Shown here: piece by piece, positions 7,755 to 16,318 of the stretch
How positions within the stretch are numbered: the first letter of the stretch is position 1
Layout of the letters: every line of letters begins with the position of its first letter
Assembly: GCF_025567265.1 (NCBI RefSeq)
Contig: NZ_JAOQJW010000019.1
Span: 1 to 64,000, forward strand
Direction of reading: 5' to 3'
Source of the DNA: Dorea_A amylophila
GTDB taxonomy: Bacteria > Bacillota > Clostridia > Lachnospirales > Lachnospiraceae
DNA length: 64,000 nucleotides
Position numbers and translations under genes: made by a program
Notes under the pieces: generated by a model
Database searches by the model: none
What the model saw: the letters and a program-made list of their open reading frames with translations, nothing else
What the model was told of the DNA's origin: nothing

Positions 7755-8628
7755 TGGTGTTCACCTTCTTCTTTCTGTCCATACTGATGATAAGCACAAC
7801 CAGGAACAGGACTGCCGTTACCAGTTTCATGGCCTGCGGATCGAAATTGCGTAGTGCAACGGCAACGCATGCTTTATAAATAACCGATCCGATCAGGACT
7901 GCTGTCGTTGTGTGCAGCAGTGTCATCTTACGGAAAATACTGGTTCCGATAATTACACTTGCCAGTCCTATGACCATAGCTCCGGTTCCCATAGAAATTT
8001 CAAATACTCTCTCTTCCTGTGCAAATATACATCCGGCCAATGCTACCAGACCATTTGAAATTGCAAGTCCGAGGATCTTGATATTGCCCTTGTCTTTTGC
8101 GAGAGATACAACCAGTACATCATTATCCCCAACGGCTCTTAACAGGAATCCGGACTTCGTATTCAGATAAAGATCAAGCAATACTTTACAGATCAATGCA
8201 AGCACCAGAACGATGATCAATGTCGCATATGGTGCAAGTACATCCGGAATGATCTTCTCCATCAGATCATTGTTAAAAATAGTCTTCTGTGAGAATAATG
8301 GCACATTCGCCGTTCCTGCTATATACAGATTGATCGTCCACAATGCCGTCATCATTATGATTCCCGAAAGAAGATCTCTGACTTTACACTTCACGTGGAT
8401 CAGTCCGGTACAGATTCCCGCAACTGCTCCGGCCAGAAATGAAAGAACCAGCGTGATGTATGGATTCATTCCTCTTGTAAGGAGGGCAGCTGTGATCGCT
8501 GCCCCCAGAGGAAAACTTCCATCCACCGTAAGATCGGGAAAGTCTAATATTTTATATGTGATATAAATTCCCAATGCCAGGATTCCATAGATCAGCCCCT
8601 GTTCTAATATCGATGTAATGAAACTCAT
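7747..8628 (-). CDS. trpY: ABC transporter permease (Trp uptake)
   Basis: This 293-residue membrane protein has about eight hydrophobic segments and the DFPDLTVDGSFPLGAA motif typical of the permeases that pair with TrpX-type lipoproteins. I start it at the ATG at 8628, which has GGGAGG eight bases before it. An in-frame ATG seven codons upstream would overlap the binding-protein gene but has no ribosome site at suitable spacing. It lies between trpX and trpZ in one operon. Confidence 0.9.
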   Translation of the reverse strand: MSFITSILEQGLIYGILALGIYITYKILDFPDLTVDGSFPLGAAITAALLTRGMNPYITLVLSFLAGAVAGICTGLIHVKCKVRDLLSGIIMMTALWTINLYIAGTANVPLFSQKTIFNNDLMEKIIPDVLAPYATLIIVLVLALICKVLLDLYLNTKSGFLLRAVGDNDVLVVSLAKDKGNIKILGLAISNGLVALAGCIFAQEERVFEISMGTGAMVIGLASVIIGTSIFRKMTLLHTTTAVLIGSVIYKACVAVALRNFDPQAMKLVTAVLFLVVLIISMDRKKKVNTNA

Positions 8629-8648
8629 GAAAAATGCCTCCCAATCCA

Positions 8649-9659
8649 CTAATTCCCGTCCCCAAAGCTTTCTACTGCGCTATTTGCAAGATCTTCCGGT
8701 ACTGTGATTCCAAGATCCTCTGCTACTTTGTTATTTACATAGAATCCAGGTTCTGTGATAGTTTCAAAATTCTGCTCAGAAGCTTTTGCTTCGCCTTTTA
8801 ATACTTTCGCCGCCATCTTACCAGTCTGCTTTCCAAGTGCAATATAATCAATTCCTTCTGCTGCAAGGCATCCGATCTTCACCTGCTCGATCTCACTTCC
8901 GAATACCGGGATCTTCTTTTCATTTGCTTTATCCAGGATAGTTGGAAGTGATGCTACAACTGTGTTATCAGTCAGATTGGTAATACAGTCTACTTTGCTT
9001 AACAGATCATCCGCTGCAAGAGATACATCCGCTGTTGTTGTGATTCCCTTTTCTACCAGTTCGAAATCATATTTCTTAACCAGACTCTTGTATTCTTTGA
9101 TCGCCGATACAGAATTTGCTTCGCTTGTAGTATACATGATGCCAATCTTCTTAGCATCCGGAAGCATCTCACGAATCATTTTAAGCTGTTCTTCAACCGG
9201 AAGTTTATCTGATGTTCCGGTCACTTCTCCTACCGGTTTTCCATCTTTGTCTGCGAGTTCTGCTGCTACAGGATCTGTAACTGCAGTGTAAATGACCGGA
9301 ATGTCAGCTTTCATTGCTGCGTTATATGCACTCTGTGCACTTGGTGTTGCGATCGCACATACCAGGTCTACTTTATCAGATACCAGACTGTCGGAAATCT
9401 GTTTTGCAGTTCCCATATCCGCTGCCGCATTTTTGTATTTTACGGTCAGGTTATCACCTTCTTTGATTCCTTCTGCTTCCAGTCCTTTTAAGAAACCTTC
9501 CCTGCAGTTATCAAGAGAACCATGCTCTGCAAACTGTTCAATTCCGATGGTATAAGATTCTTTCTTATCACTTCCGGAATCGGATGAACTGCCACATCCT
9601 GCTGCCATTGCTGTTACCATTGCCGCTGTTAATAATACTGTTACCATTTTCTTTTTCAT
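8649..9659 (-). CDS. trpX: ABC transporter substrate-binding lipoprotein (Trp uptake)
   Basis: The 336-residue protein starts with a lipoprotein signal (MAAGC, lipidated Cys22), then a Ser/Gly linker and a two-lobed periplasmic-binding fold of the COG2984 type (YTIGIEQFAEHGSLDNCREG, IPVIYTAVTDPVAAELA). It would sit outside the cell membrane and deliver substrate to TrpY. First gene of trpXYZ. The T-box upstream carries a UGG specifier, and streptococcal relatives are Trp-regulated, so tryptophan is the inferred ligand. Confidence 0.92.
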   Translation of the reverse strand: MKKKMVTVLLTAAMVTAMAAGCGSSSDSGSDKKESYTIGIEQFAEHGSLDNCREGFLKGLEAEGIKEGDNLTVKYKNAAADMGTAKQISDSLVSDKVDLVCAIATPSAQSAYNAAMKADIPVIYTAVTDPVAAELADKDGKPVGEVTGTSDKLPVEEQLKMIREMLPDAKKIGIMYTTSEANSVSAIKEYKSLVKKYDFELVEKGITTTADVSLAADDLLSKVDCITNLTDNTVVASLPTILDKANEKKIPVFGSEIEQVKIGCLAAEGIDYIALGKQTGKMAAKVLKGEAKASEQNFETITEPGFYVNNKVAEDLGITVPEDLANSAVESFGDGN

Positions 9660-9785
9660 AATTTTTTTCTCCTCTTTTTCTGTATAAAATATTATTGTTG
9701 TCCACAGATCCCAATTGCCAGTTCTCTGTAGTTGTTAGGAGAGAAAATCTTTCACCGATTACCGTCTGCCATACCATCTTAGACA

Positions 9786-10088
9786 AAAAGAAAACCGCCC
9801 CAAACCTTAAGGTTTGAGACGGTAATAATATCTATTATTATCGCGGTACCACTCAAATTGACGAATCGTCCACTTTCTCATGTACTAACATACACTCCTG
9901 ATTGATAACGGGTTCGGTTCCCGACAAGCCATACTCTCTCAAACAATTGATAAATACAAGTTCTTGATTTCAGACTGCCCTCAAAAGTCCATTCACTTAT
10001 CAATTTCATACAGCAATCTCACCACCTGCTGCTCTCTTGGATGTCATCGTATAAGCTACTCCTCTTTTTCAACGGTTTGCTTTGTTAT
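9786..10088 (-). promoter_or_regulatory. T-box leader, tryptophan specifier (UGG)
   Basis: The conserved antiterminator sequence TGAGTGGTACCGCGA is at about 9841-9855, followed by an intrinsic terminator (9786-9823) with stem ACCGTCTCAAACC / GGTTTGGGGCGGT and a T-tract. Stem I contains AGTAGC, AGAGAG and GGTGGTGAG elements. In the specifier loop GAA-TGG-AC-TTTTGAG places TGG as codon, reading tRNA-Trp. Uncharged tRNA-Trp would stabilise the antiterminator and switch trpXYZ on. Confidence 0.92.
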
Positions 10089-10094
10089 GGTTAT

Positions 10095-10123
10095 ACTTTA
10101 CTGTATCAAAGTTGTTTTGTCAA
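10095..10123 (-). promoter_or_regulatory. Promoter of trpXYZ T-box transcript
   Basis: TTGACA (10123-10118), 17-base spacer, TAAAGT (10100-10095) on the minus strand. It lies 25 bases from the left end of the mobile element, so it belongs to the ancestral chromosome. Confidence 0.7.
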
Positions 10124-10147
10124 GAAGTTTTTTACTTTTTTTCAATC

Positions 10148-10218
10148 ACGCCCTATTTCCAGGTAAAATCCGGTGTCCCCTCAAGGTCATACGGCGTAGC
10201 CTGATAGACGTAATAATT
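10148..10218 (-). pseudogene. attL: orphan metA 3' end
   Basis: The minus strand encodes NYYVYQATPYDLEGTPDFTW plus K and stop, the exact C-terminus of MetA. It is 67/71 identical to 29172-29242, and all four differences are at synonymous third positions. It is cut off upstream at the element junction. I read it as the ancestral 3' end of metA, displaced when the element brought its own replacement end. Longest identical cores are 10148-10179 and 10184-10206. Confidence 0.88.
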
Positions 10219-10279
10219 TATTCTGGTGTGGTATTTCTATAATTCAAGAATCCCCATTTATCACGCTTTATCGGTCTTT

Positions 10280-10320
10280 TTGTCTCCACGGATTTTATCA
10301 TACCACCAATTTGTCTCCAG
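10280..10320 (+). promoter_or_regulatory. Two TTGTCTCCA repeats, left element end
   Basis: TTGTCTCCA occurs at 10280-10288 and 10311-10319, same orientation, 31 bases apart. Three further copies lie at the right end (29050-29090). Such repeats near both ends suit arm-type binding sites for the integrase N-terminal domain. The role is inferred. The rest of the 10219-10379 gap shows nothing else. Confidence 0.6.
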
Positions 10321-10379
10321 TAACTATGAATTTTACAGCTAAACCACCAATTCAAACAACGTTGCTTCTGTCTTTTCTA

Positions 10380-10604
10380 TTATAATCCCAGTTCTTTTAT
10401 AAGCTCTTCCTGTGAGCAAGATGGCTGATAATCCTCATCTCCCGATTTATATGCATTTAATGCCCAGATTTCTTCCTGATCAGGAGCAACTTTTTCTGCA
10501 TTCGATAACGCAAATGTTCCACGTATTAAATCCCAAACTTTCTCTGCATCTTCTTCACTCATAATTGTAACTGCACCTAAAATTCTTTCTTTAACAGTAG
10601 ACAT
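10380..10604 (-). CDS. Putative antitoxin paired with RelE-like toxin
   Basis: The 74-residue acidic product lies directly after a RelE-like toxin gene and would be its antitoxin. Its N-terminal half (STVKERILGAVTIMSEEDAE) looks helical and could bind DNA or dimerise; the acidic C-terminal half could wrap the toxin. I use the ATG at 10604, which has AAGGAG ten bases upstream; a GTG three codons earlier overlaps the toxin stop but lies too close. Toxin-first order is less common (as in HigBA). No specific antitoxin family is recognised. Confidence 0.7.
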   Translation of the reverse strand: MSTVKERILGAVTIMSEEDAEKVWDLIRGTFALSNAEKVAPDQEEIWALNAYKSGDEDYQPSCSQEELIKELGL

Positions 10605-10609
10605 ATTAA

Positions 10610-10852
10610 TCACACTCCTTTATATATTTGTCCACGATTTCCAATATCGATAATATCAATAATTACACCATTTACATCAAACAATACCCTAAAATTTCCA
10701 ACACGAAGACGGTACCCTTCAACACCTTGCAATTTTTTTATATCTCCCTCTAACGGCAATTTACTTATAGCCGTTACAATTCTCTTTTGCGTTGGCTTAT
10801 CTTGTTTCTTTAAAAATTTAACTGCTTTCTTAGAATAGATGATTTCAAACAA
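10610..10852 (-). CDS. RelE/ParE family toxin
   Basis: The 80-residue basic protein has the RelE-fold pattern: YSKKAVKFLKKQDKPTQKRI, then LQGVEGYRLRVGNFRVLFDV and a final DIGNRGQIYKGV. RelE members cleave mRNA in the ribosome; ParE members poison gyrase. The RLRVGNFRVLFD strand is closer to RelE. It is translationally close to the antitoxin gene and sits near the left end of the element, where addiction modules stabilise the integrated state. Confidence 0.85.
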   Translation of the reverse strand: MFEIIYSKKAVKFLKKQDKPTQKRIVTAISKLPLEGDIKKLQGVEGYRLRVGNFRVLFDVNGVIIDIIDIGNRGQIYKGV

Positions 10853-10988
10853 TATTTAACACCTTCTTTCCATTTAAAGCCTATCTTTTTAATGTATCAA
10901 TAGTATACCATATTTCCAATTGAAAATGCTTTTATTCTTTCTTAAAATCAGAAAAAGAACCTTCTGGTAAAAACTCAAAAGATCCTCT

Positions 10989-11294
10989 TTACTTAAACAA
11001 TTTTGTATATTCTGTTTGCGTATCTGCGATATGATAAATGTATACCGTATTTTTTATCACTCTATAGATTGATACATGCTTTCCAATTATGACCATCCTG
11101 TATCCTTGTTCATTCAGCCATTCATCAGGTGTTCTTGAACCGGAATCCGGGAACTCTTCCAATCTTTCTATTCCGTCCAGAATATGATCACTCACCTTAA
11201 TAGCTGTTTGGACATCAAAATTAATCACATACCAGTCTTCAATGGTCTTTAAATCTTCCCACGCCGATGGAAGAATCTCTACCTTATACTTCAT
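10989..11294 (-). CDS. ParE/RelE superfamily toxin
   Basis: The 101-residue product shows the ParE-type pattern: VEILPSAWEDLKTIEDWYVI, a helical RLEEFPDSGSR section and a C-terminal RMVIIGKHVSIYRVIKNTVY ending in IYHIADT. It is preceded by and overlaps (11 bases) a Phd/YefM-like antitoxin gene, the standard order. This is the second toxin-antitoxin pair within 1.2 kb at this end of the element. Target, gyrase or ribosome, cannot be told from sequence. Confidence 0.87.
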   Translation of the reverse strand: MKYKVEILPSAWEDLKTIEDWYVINFDVQTAIKVSDHILDGIERLEEFPDSGSRTPDEWLNEQGYRMVIIGKHVSIYRVIKNTVYIYHIADTQTEYTKLFK

Positions 11295-11550
11295 TTACTC
11301 TTTCTCTCAATCTTCTTCTTGCCTCTGAAACACTAACAGTTTCCTGACCTTCAATCCGTTCTTGCTCTGCTTTAAGAACTCTTTCTCTTAATTTTAGTGT
11401 CTGCTCTCTCTTCTCGAAAGCTTCTATATTCATAACTACCAAATCACCATCACCATTCTTGGTTATATAAATTGGCTCTTTTGTTTCTTTTGCAAGATTC
11501 GATATTCCGGCATAATCGTTTCTTAGTGCTGTTGATGCTTTTATAATCAT
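11284..11550 (-). CDS. Phd/YefM family antitoxin
   Basis: The protein begins MIIKASTALRNDYAGISNLA and continues EPIYITKNGDGDLVVMN, which is the Phd/YefM DNA-binding fold. The C-terminal part (EARRRLRERVNEV) would fold on the toxin. GGAGG lies 7 bases before the ATG at 11550; a second ATG directly upstream (11553) is only 4 bases from it. It overlaps the toxin gene and probably represses the pair's promoter. Confidence 0.87.
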   Translation of the reverse strand: MIIKASTALRNDYAGISNLAKETKEPIYITKNGDGDLVVMNIEAFEKREQTLKLRERVLKAEQERIEGQETVSVSEARRRLRERVNEV

Positions 11551-11631
11551 CATATCACCTCCATTTATTATGATATAATTTTACTATAATTATGATAGAT
11601 TGTAAAGACTGTAGCTTCGCCAATCATTGGA

Positions 11632-12903
11632 TTATACTACCAATGTATTGCCCGGAAATGTAATGACATCATTTTGCTTTTCCTTTTTATATCTGGAATC
11701 AATAAGTTTCTCTCCTGACTGTGATATTTTTTCTAATTCGTCATCCAACTTTTCCATTTCACTTGAAAGATGCTTTGGCATTACAGCCGTATATAAATCC
11801 ATTGTCATTTGTAATGTCGCATGTCCCAGATATTTCTGAACTGTCTTAGGCTGAATTCCTGCTTCAAAGCATCTGGTTGCAAATGTATGTCTGAAGCAAT
11901 GACAAGAGAAGTCCTCCATCTCTTCTATGTAATATCGTGTTTCGTTTATCGTAAGCACAATTTTATGAATCGCATCTATTATAATCTGAGAATTCAACGG
12001 TGTATTAAATTTCGTTGTAAATAATAGATTTTGAAATTCTTCTTTCGGTTTCTTTGATACCGGAGCCTTTGATTCTATTACTTTCTTCTGTGCATATTGT
12101 TTCTTTAACGCCAGTTCACATTGCTTATTGATAGGAATCTCCCTGACACTCGTTCTGGTTTTGGGTGTTTCCATATGAAATGTTTTTCCCAGATCGCCCT
12201 CGTACTTTATGTATACTAGAGTCTTGGTAACACTGATGATTCTTCTTTCAAGGTCAATATCGTCCCATGTCAACGCTGCAATCTCCCCCAGTCTCATTCC
12301 TGTTGTTACCGCAACATTGAAGAAATTATCGTAAAAAGTACCTTTACTACATTCAAAGAAATCGTACTGTTCTTCTACCGATAGTACTCTGGGTTCTTTT
12401 TTCTCATCACGTTTCACACTGATCCCTTTCGCCGGATTCTTCCTTACGAATTCGTTTACCATAGCTTTATCAAACATATCAACCAACAGAATCTTAGTTT
12501 GATTCTGCATTTCGTATCCCAGATCATTATCTTTCATATTTTTTATTAATTCTTTGATCTGATATTGCTGTATCTCTGATAAATAGTATCTTCCCAACAC
12601 CGGAGAAATATGCTTCTGATATGTATCTCGGTATCTCACTCGACTACTTTCTTTGATGGTTCCGATTTTGTACAATAGCATCCACTTGTCGTACCATTGA
12701 TCCAGTGTTATTTTTTCCCTAATATTAATTTCTTTGTCGTTCTCATACAGTGCCTCGTTGTAGTCTCGCTTCACCTTTCTCAGATCGTTTCCCGATATAG
12801 ATCTTCGTTTCCCAAATCTGTCCACATATCGTGCTTCGTATCTGCCGTTCCTCTTCTGAATAATCCCATGTCCAAGTTCTTTTCCGTTTAAATCTTTTCC
12901 CAT
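11632..12903 (-). CDS. int: Tyrosine-family integrase
   Basis: The 423-residue recombinase has an N-terminal arm-binding type segment (YEARYVDRFGKRRSISG), a SAM-like core-binding domain (about 65-165) and a catalytic domain. Catalytic residues are visible: Arg204 (TGMRLGEIAAL), His335 and Arg338 (HCFR), His361 (LGHA) and the nucleophile Tyr371 (DLYTAV). It is of the Tn916 Int type. It lies 1.4 kb from attL, next to an excisionase, and should recombine the metA 3' end repeats. It appears intact. Confidence 0.96.
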   Translation of the reverse strand: MGKDLNGKELGHGIIQKRNGRYEARYVDRFGKRRSISGNDLRKVKRDYNEALYENDKEINIREKITLDQWYDKWMLLYKIGTIKESSRVRYRDTYQKHISPVLGRYYLSEIQQYQIKELIKNMKDNDLGYEMQNQTKILLVDMFDKAMVNEFVRKNPAKGISVKRDEKKEPRVLSVEEQYDFFECSKGTFYDNFFNVAVTTGMRLGEIAALTWDDIDLERRIISVTKTLVYIKYEGDLGKTFHMETPKTRTSVREIPINKQCELALKKQYAQKKVIESKAPVSKKPKEEFQNLLFTTKFNTPLNSQIIIDAIHKIVLTINETRYYIEEMEDFSCHCFRHTFATRCFEAGIQPKTVQKYLGHATLQMTMDLYTAVMPKHLSSEMEKLDDELEKISQSGEKLIDSRYKKEKQNDVITFPGNTLVV

Positions 12904-12982
12904 GTTTATTGCCTCCTTAACTTTGGCAAGCTTTTATATCAGTCTATATATCTTTCTATAAAAGCCTGCCTGCCTTTAGTTA

Positions 12983-13180
12983 TTACAAAAAATGTCTTGC
13001 TTCAAGAAAATTTTCAAATTCTTTTCGCTTTACAAGTTGCCGGTTACCGATTTTCAGAAGGAAAGGGCATCCCCTTTCCGCTAACAACCTGCGTATTGTA
13101 TTCTCACCGACATTCGAATATGCCGCCGCTTCCTTTATTGATAAATTAATTTTATTATATACTGGCACATTAATTTCCAT
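12983..13180 (-). CDS. xis: Excisionase-like HTH protein
   Basis: The 65-residue protein resembles Tn916 Xis: NLSIKEAAAYSNVGENTIRR forms the winged-helix recognition part, with LLKIGNRQLVKRKEFENFL as wing and anchor. Excisionases bind near the attachment site and steer integrase to excision. I start at the ATG at 13180, preceded by GGAGGAGG; an upstream in-frame ATG would add 20 basic residues without a ribosome site. It directly precedes the integrase gene. Confidence 0.88.
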   Translation of the reverse strand: MEINVPVYNKINLSIKEAAAYSNVGENTIRRLLAERGCPFLLKIGNRQLVKRKEFENFLEARHFL

Positions 13181-13236
13181 ATCTTTTCTCCTCCTCCAAC
13201 CTCTTGCTTTTTTGATGAATATAAATATACTTATTC

Positions 13237-14295
13237 TCACCTGCTTTCTCCCAAGTCAATCTCTTCTAAACAATCACTCTCTTCTTTCCAAAGCTGTGAC
13301 ATCGTTACAATTGGTCCACCAATCTTATGTCCAGCTTTTTCAATATCGCCCACTGTTAATGCCTGTCCTTTCCGCAGATTCTTCAATACCATCGCAACTC
13401 GTTCATATGCGGCAGGATCTATCTGTTGTGCTATGCTTCGAATGTCTTGTTCACTTGGATGAAAGTACAGCTTAACAGCCGTTTGTCCCAACGCCGCAAT
13501 TTCTTTCTTATTGAAAACACTTAACGACTGCGTTGCCAGCACCAAGCTTATTCCGTACTTACGTGACTCTGTAAGTAACTCAAATAGTGCAGAATTTTTC
13601 TTCAATGTTAAGCTCTGAATTTCATCAATGCAGACAACATCAATCTCTGAAAACTGACGATATCGGAGTTGACGCCATACTACGGATAATATAATCTCCG
13701 TCAACTGTATCTGCGTTTTAGGATTTATACCTGCCAAAGAAATAATGTTTATTTTTCCAGATTCAATCTGCTTAGTGCTTGGTCTCAGCAGATTGCCATT
13801 AAGGATCCCCCACAAACGACTGCGAACACCTTCTGCAGAGTTTCCTTTTTGCTCTTCCAAACACCGACTTATTGTATACATTTCTGTTGCATCCTTATCC
13901 TTATGCTCAGCTGCGTATTCCACAGCTGTACGCAGACAGCATATTTGCCGATCACCAAGATTTTGACCTGATGCCAAAATGTCGGCTACATACATGACCT
14001 GTACCTTCTTCTCTTCCATACTCTCAGCAGCTTGAATCGGCTCTAATAATCTGAAGTCTAAACCATCTTCAAGCACAGAAATTACATTTTGGTAGCTTTT
14101 AGAAAGCTTGTAATGCGTTCCGTCTTTGTCAAGGACGAGAACGGTCTTTCCGTCTTTTATGGATTCCACCTCAATATCTGTCATGCGTACTGACTTTCCG
14201 CTTCCTGACATTCCGGTTATCAAAACATGTGAATTCATAGATTCCTGCGCTACCTGTACTTTTGCCCCTTTTACATGTCCTACATATTTAATCAT
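13237..14295 (-). CDS. HerA/VirB4-like P-loop ATPase of the element
   Basis: The 352-residue protein has Walker A GMSGSGKSVRM, Walker B VVCIDEIQSL and the ATQS sensor typical of HerA/FtsK/VirB4-like DNA-pumping ATPases. No membrane span is seen. The start at 14295 overlaps the upstream gene by 8 bases, implying translational coupling. It ends a three-gene unit (15313-15957, 14288-15343, this gene). Possible roles are loading DNA into a helper element's channel or replicating the excised circle. The choice is open. Confidence 0.75.
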   Translation of the reverse strand: MIKYVGHVKGAKVQVAQESMNSHVLITGMSGSGKSVRMTDIEVESIKDGKTVLVLDKDGTHYKLSKSYQNVISVLEDGLDFRLLEPIQAAESMEEKKVQVMYVADILASGQNLGDRQICCLRTAVEYAAEHKDKDATEMYTISRCLEEQKGNSAEGVRSRLWGILNGNLLRPSTKQIESGKINIISLAGINPKTQIQLTEIILSVVWRQLRYRQFSEIDVVCIDEIQSLTLKKNSALFELLTESRKYGISLVLATQSLSVFNKKEIAALGQTAVKLYFHPSEQDIRSIAQQIDPAAYERVAMVLKNLRKGQALTVGDIEKAGHKIGGPIVTMSQLWKEESDCLEEIDLGESR

Positions 14296-15343
14296 TGTTA
14301 CTTTCCCTTTCCTGATATATATCCTCCAAACATTCTCCATCTACTGTCAAATAAAGTTTGCGTAGTTTTAATACTCGAGGTCTTTTTTCCCCATTCTGTG
14401 TCTTCACGACAATTTTTATCGAATAATCACCGCTGGCATCACAGTAGAGGATTCCCTCCTCTCTTAGTATCGCTTTCAGCTCATTTACTGACACCAATTC
14501 TAAGACTTTTCCACATACCTTTCGGAGCATTGCATCAGTCAGGTAGTAGTACTCGTCATCGAACCAGATCACCTTATCTTTAGATATCATTGGGTTGATT
14601 TCATCATTTACATCTAGCATGACCAGTTCTTGATTTGTTGCAACAAATTGAAAGAACCTATCTGATATTTCTTCTCTGACATCTCCATTTGCATGTATAA
14701 TATCTTCAGAAGTTTTTAATAATTTCTCTGTAAATTTTCCAAGTTCATCCACCATTTCATCAGCCTCCTCTTTTTTTAATTCATAATATCTTTGATAGTA
14801 CTGAGATAACAAATTTTCTATATATAATAACGACCTAACATATGGCTTGTTTTCATTAACCGCTTTTTGTGTATCTTCTATGAAAACATTGATATTTTCT
14901 ATAATGAAAGCTTTCAATCCCTGCATTTTTACTTGAAAATTCACATCATCTAATACCTTCATATCAGTTTCCCGTATCCGTAAGAAAAAATGTTGAGTCC
15001 TAAGATAACTGGGAAGCACTCCGCCCGTTACAAGCACTGGTAAAAAATCCTCTTTTCCAAGAAATTCTTCTGCTTGTTCTTCTTTCATTCCTGTGTTAAC
15101 TATTTTGAAGCCTAATTCGAAATTTTCCATCTTAGGCATTTTTCGGTCAATCACTTTTCCGTTTCCTACTTTCGCCACATAGGTTTTTATAAAATGCCTC
15201 CCCATCGGTATATCATCCGCAATTAGAATTATTCCCTCATCCATCTGTCCTCCAATATCCTCCAAAATTACTCTAATGAATGCAAGGACAAATATCTGCA
15301 CTGAAGCACTCATCATTTCGCCTTTTTCAAAAAAAATTTCCAT
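14288..15343 (-). CDS. Unknown protein of the element ATPase module
   Basis: I do not recognise this 351-residue soluble protein. It has a hydrophobic N-terminal segment (ASVQIFVLAFIRVILED), a FLPVLVTGGVLPSYL stretch, and a C-terminal domain with RKLYLTVDG. GGAGG lies 7 bases before the ATG at 15343. The first 31 bases overlap the upstream gene in another frame and the end overlaps the ATPase gene, so the three are co-translated. Together with its upstream neighbour it may be a split DUF927/primase-helicase-like protein, but that is weak. Confidence 0.6.
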   Translation of the reverse strand: MEIFFEKGEMMSASVQIFVLAFIRVILEDIGGQMDEGIILIADDIPMGRHFIKTYVAKVGNGKVIDRKMPKMENFELGFKIVNTGMKEEQAEEFLGKEDFLPVLVTGGVLPSYLRTQHFFLRIRETDMKVLDDVNFQVKMQGLKAFIIENINVFIEDTQKAVNENKPYVRSLLYIENLLSQYYQRYYELKKEEADEMVDELGKFTEKLLKTSEDIIHANGDVREEISDRFFQFVATNQELVMLDVNDEINPMISKDKVIWFDDEYYYLTDAMLRKVCGKVLELVSVNELKAILREEGILYCDASGDYSIKIVVKTQNGEKRPRVLKLRKLYLTVDGECLEDIYQERESNND

Positions 15344-15957
15344 AATCTTTCCTCCTCTTCAACAAAAGTAAATTTACCTGTCTTTTCTTTTGTCCATCCT
15401 AAATGGGTCTTCACTTCCAAGGTACGAGTGCTAGACTCCATAAGACGGCTCATTAACTGTTCGATATATTCTTTTTTCTTTCGTGGACTGGTCGCATATA
15501 TCCTGCATCCACAGCATCCCAACTTACGTGTCACGTACTTCACATCAAATATGTATTTTTCTGCCATAACACAGCTTCTCTCGACACCATCAACAATAAA
15601 TTTGAAAATCCATACTCCTGTATCACCATCGCTGGATACCACTTTGATCGGATTCAAAACTTTGAAATTGAATGTTTCGCGTTTTTCTGCACGTATATTG
15701 AGGTTACGTGTTATACAATAAATGTTCCCATTTCCATCTACAATCACCTCTTCATGCTGTGCAAGCTCATTCTCTTTCCGAGCTTCTCGAGAACACATTT
15801 TCTGCCATTCTCGTTCTGCCTGTCCCTGACTTTTGATGTTTTCAATTGCTGCCTGTTTTTGTACATCCAACCAATTCTTTTGGGAAATTTTCTCAAGTTC
15901 TGGATCACCTGGAGATACTGGTTGATTGTACCCGTAATTGTAATGCATGTTTTCCAT
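15313..15957 (-). CDS. Unknown protein, possibly DUF927-like
   Basis: The 214-residue protein has a charged helical N-terminus (about 1-70), then TGVWIFKFIVDG, a CCGCRIYAT segment and THLGWTKEKTGKFTF. The order of a W-x-F-x-F strand, a helical part and a GW...F motif recalls DUF927 proteins of phages and plasmids; this is a tentative match by eye. AAGGGAAG precedes the start. It heads the module that ends in a HerA-like ATPase. Confidence 0.6.
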   Translation of the reverse strand: MENMHYNYGYNQPVSPGDPELEKISQKNWLDVQKQAAIENIKSQGQAEREWQKMCSREARKENELAQHEEVIVDGNGNIYCITRNLNIRAEKRETFNFKVLNPIKVVSSDGDTGVWIFKFIVDGVERSCVMAEKYIFDVKYVTRKLGCCGCRIYATSPRKKKEYIEQLMSRLMESSTRTLEVKTHLGWTKEKTGKFTFVEEEERLWKFFLKKAK

Positions 15958-16283
15958 ACACTTCTTCCCTTCTTACTGTTGCCCGGTTTTTTTCTTTTTT
16001 TTATTTTCAATGTGCAAATTTTCTTGATATTTTTGTATTTTTCAGAAGTTTATTTTGAAAAACATCAAATATCCGGGCACCCCTTAACTATCATTACAGT
16101 AATCTTTCATTTTCAATTCCCCTTTCTATCATTTTCGGATCCGTTGCATCTATCTTACTTTTTTATCCCACTTTTATACATTTTCGTTATTTCCTTAACG
16201 ATAATTTTTATTTTTGACATACAGCTATACCAATGATATAATTAAATATTAATATTTTATTTTTTACTTTTGTATTTCTACGC
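15958..16283. other. AT-rich intergenic region upstream of ATPase module
   Basis: No convincing reading frame, repeat or RNA motif is visible in this 326-bp stretch. It must hold the promoter of the three-gene module on the minus strand, but I see no box pair good enough to name. Confidence 0.5.
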
Positions 16284-16318
16284 AATAAAAAAAGTTGGGC
16301 ATCACTCCCAACTTTTCA
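16284..16318 (-). terminator. Terminator overlapping the 3' end of the 579-residue gene
   Basis: AAGTTGGG pairs with CCCAACTT and is followed by TTTTT on the minus strand. The TGA stop of the upstream gene lies in the loop, so the last codons form the stem. Confidence 0.85.

Noticed and set aside
9568..9786. 72-residue frame on the minus strand upstream of trpX
   Set aside because: It begins inside the T-box terminator and ends within the trpX signal peptide in another frame; it has no suitable ribosome site.
15744..16010. 88-residue basic frame overlapping the start of the DUF927-like gene
   Set aside because: It lies in another frame of a gene with a better ribosome site and gives a low-complexity basic peptide.
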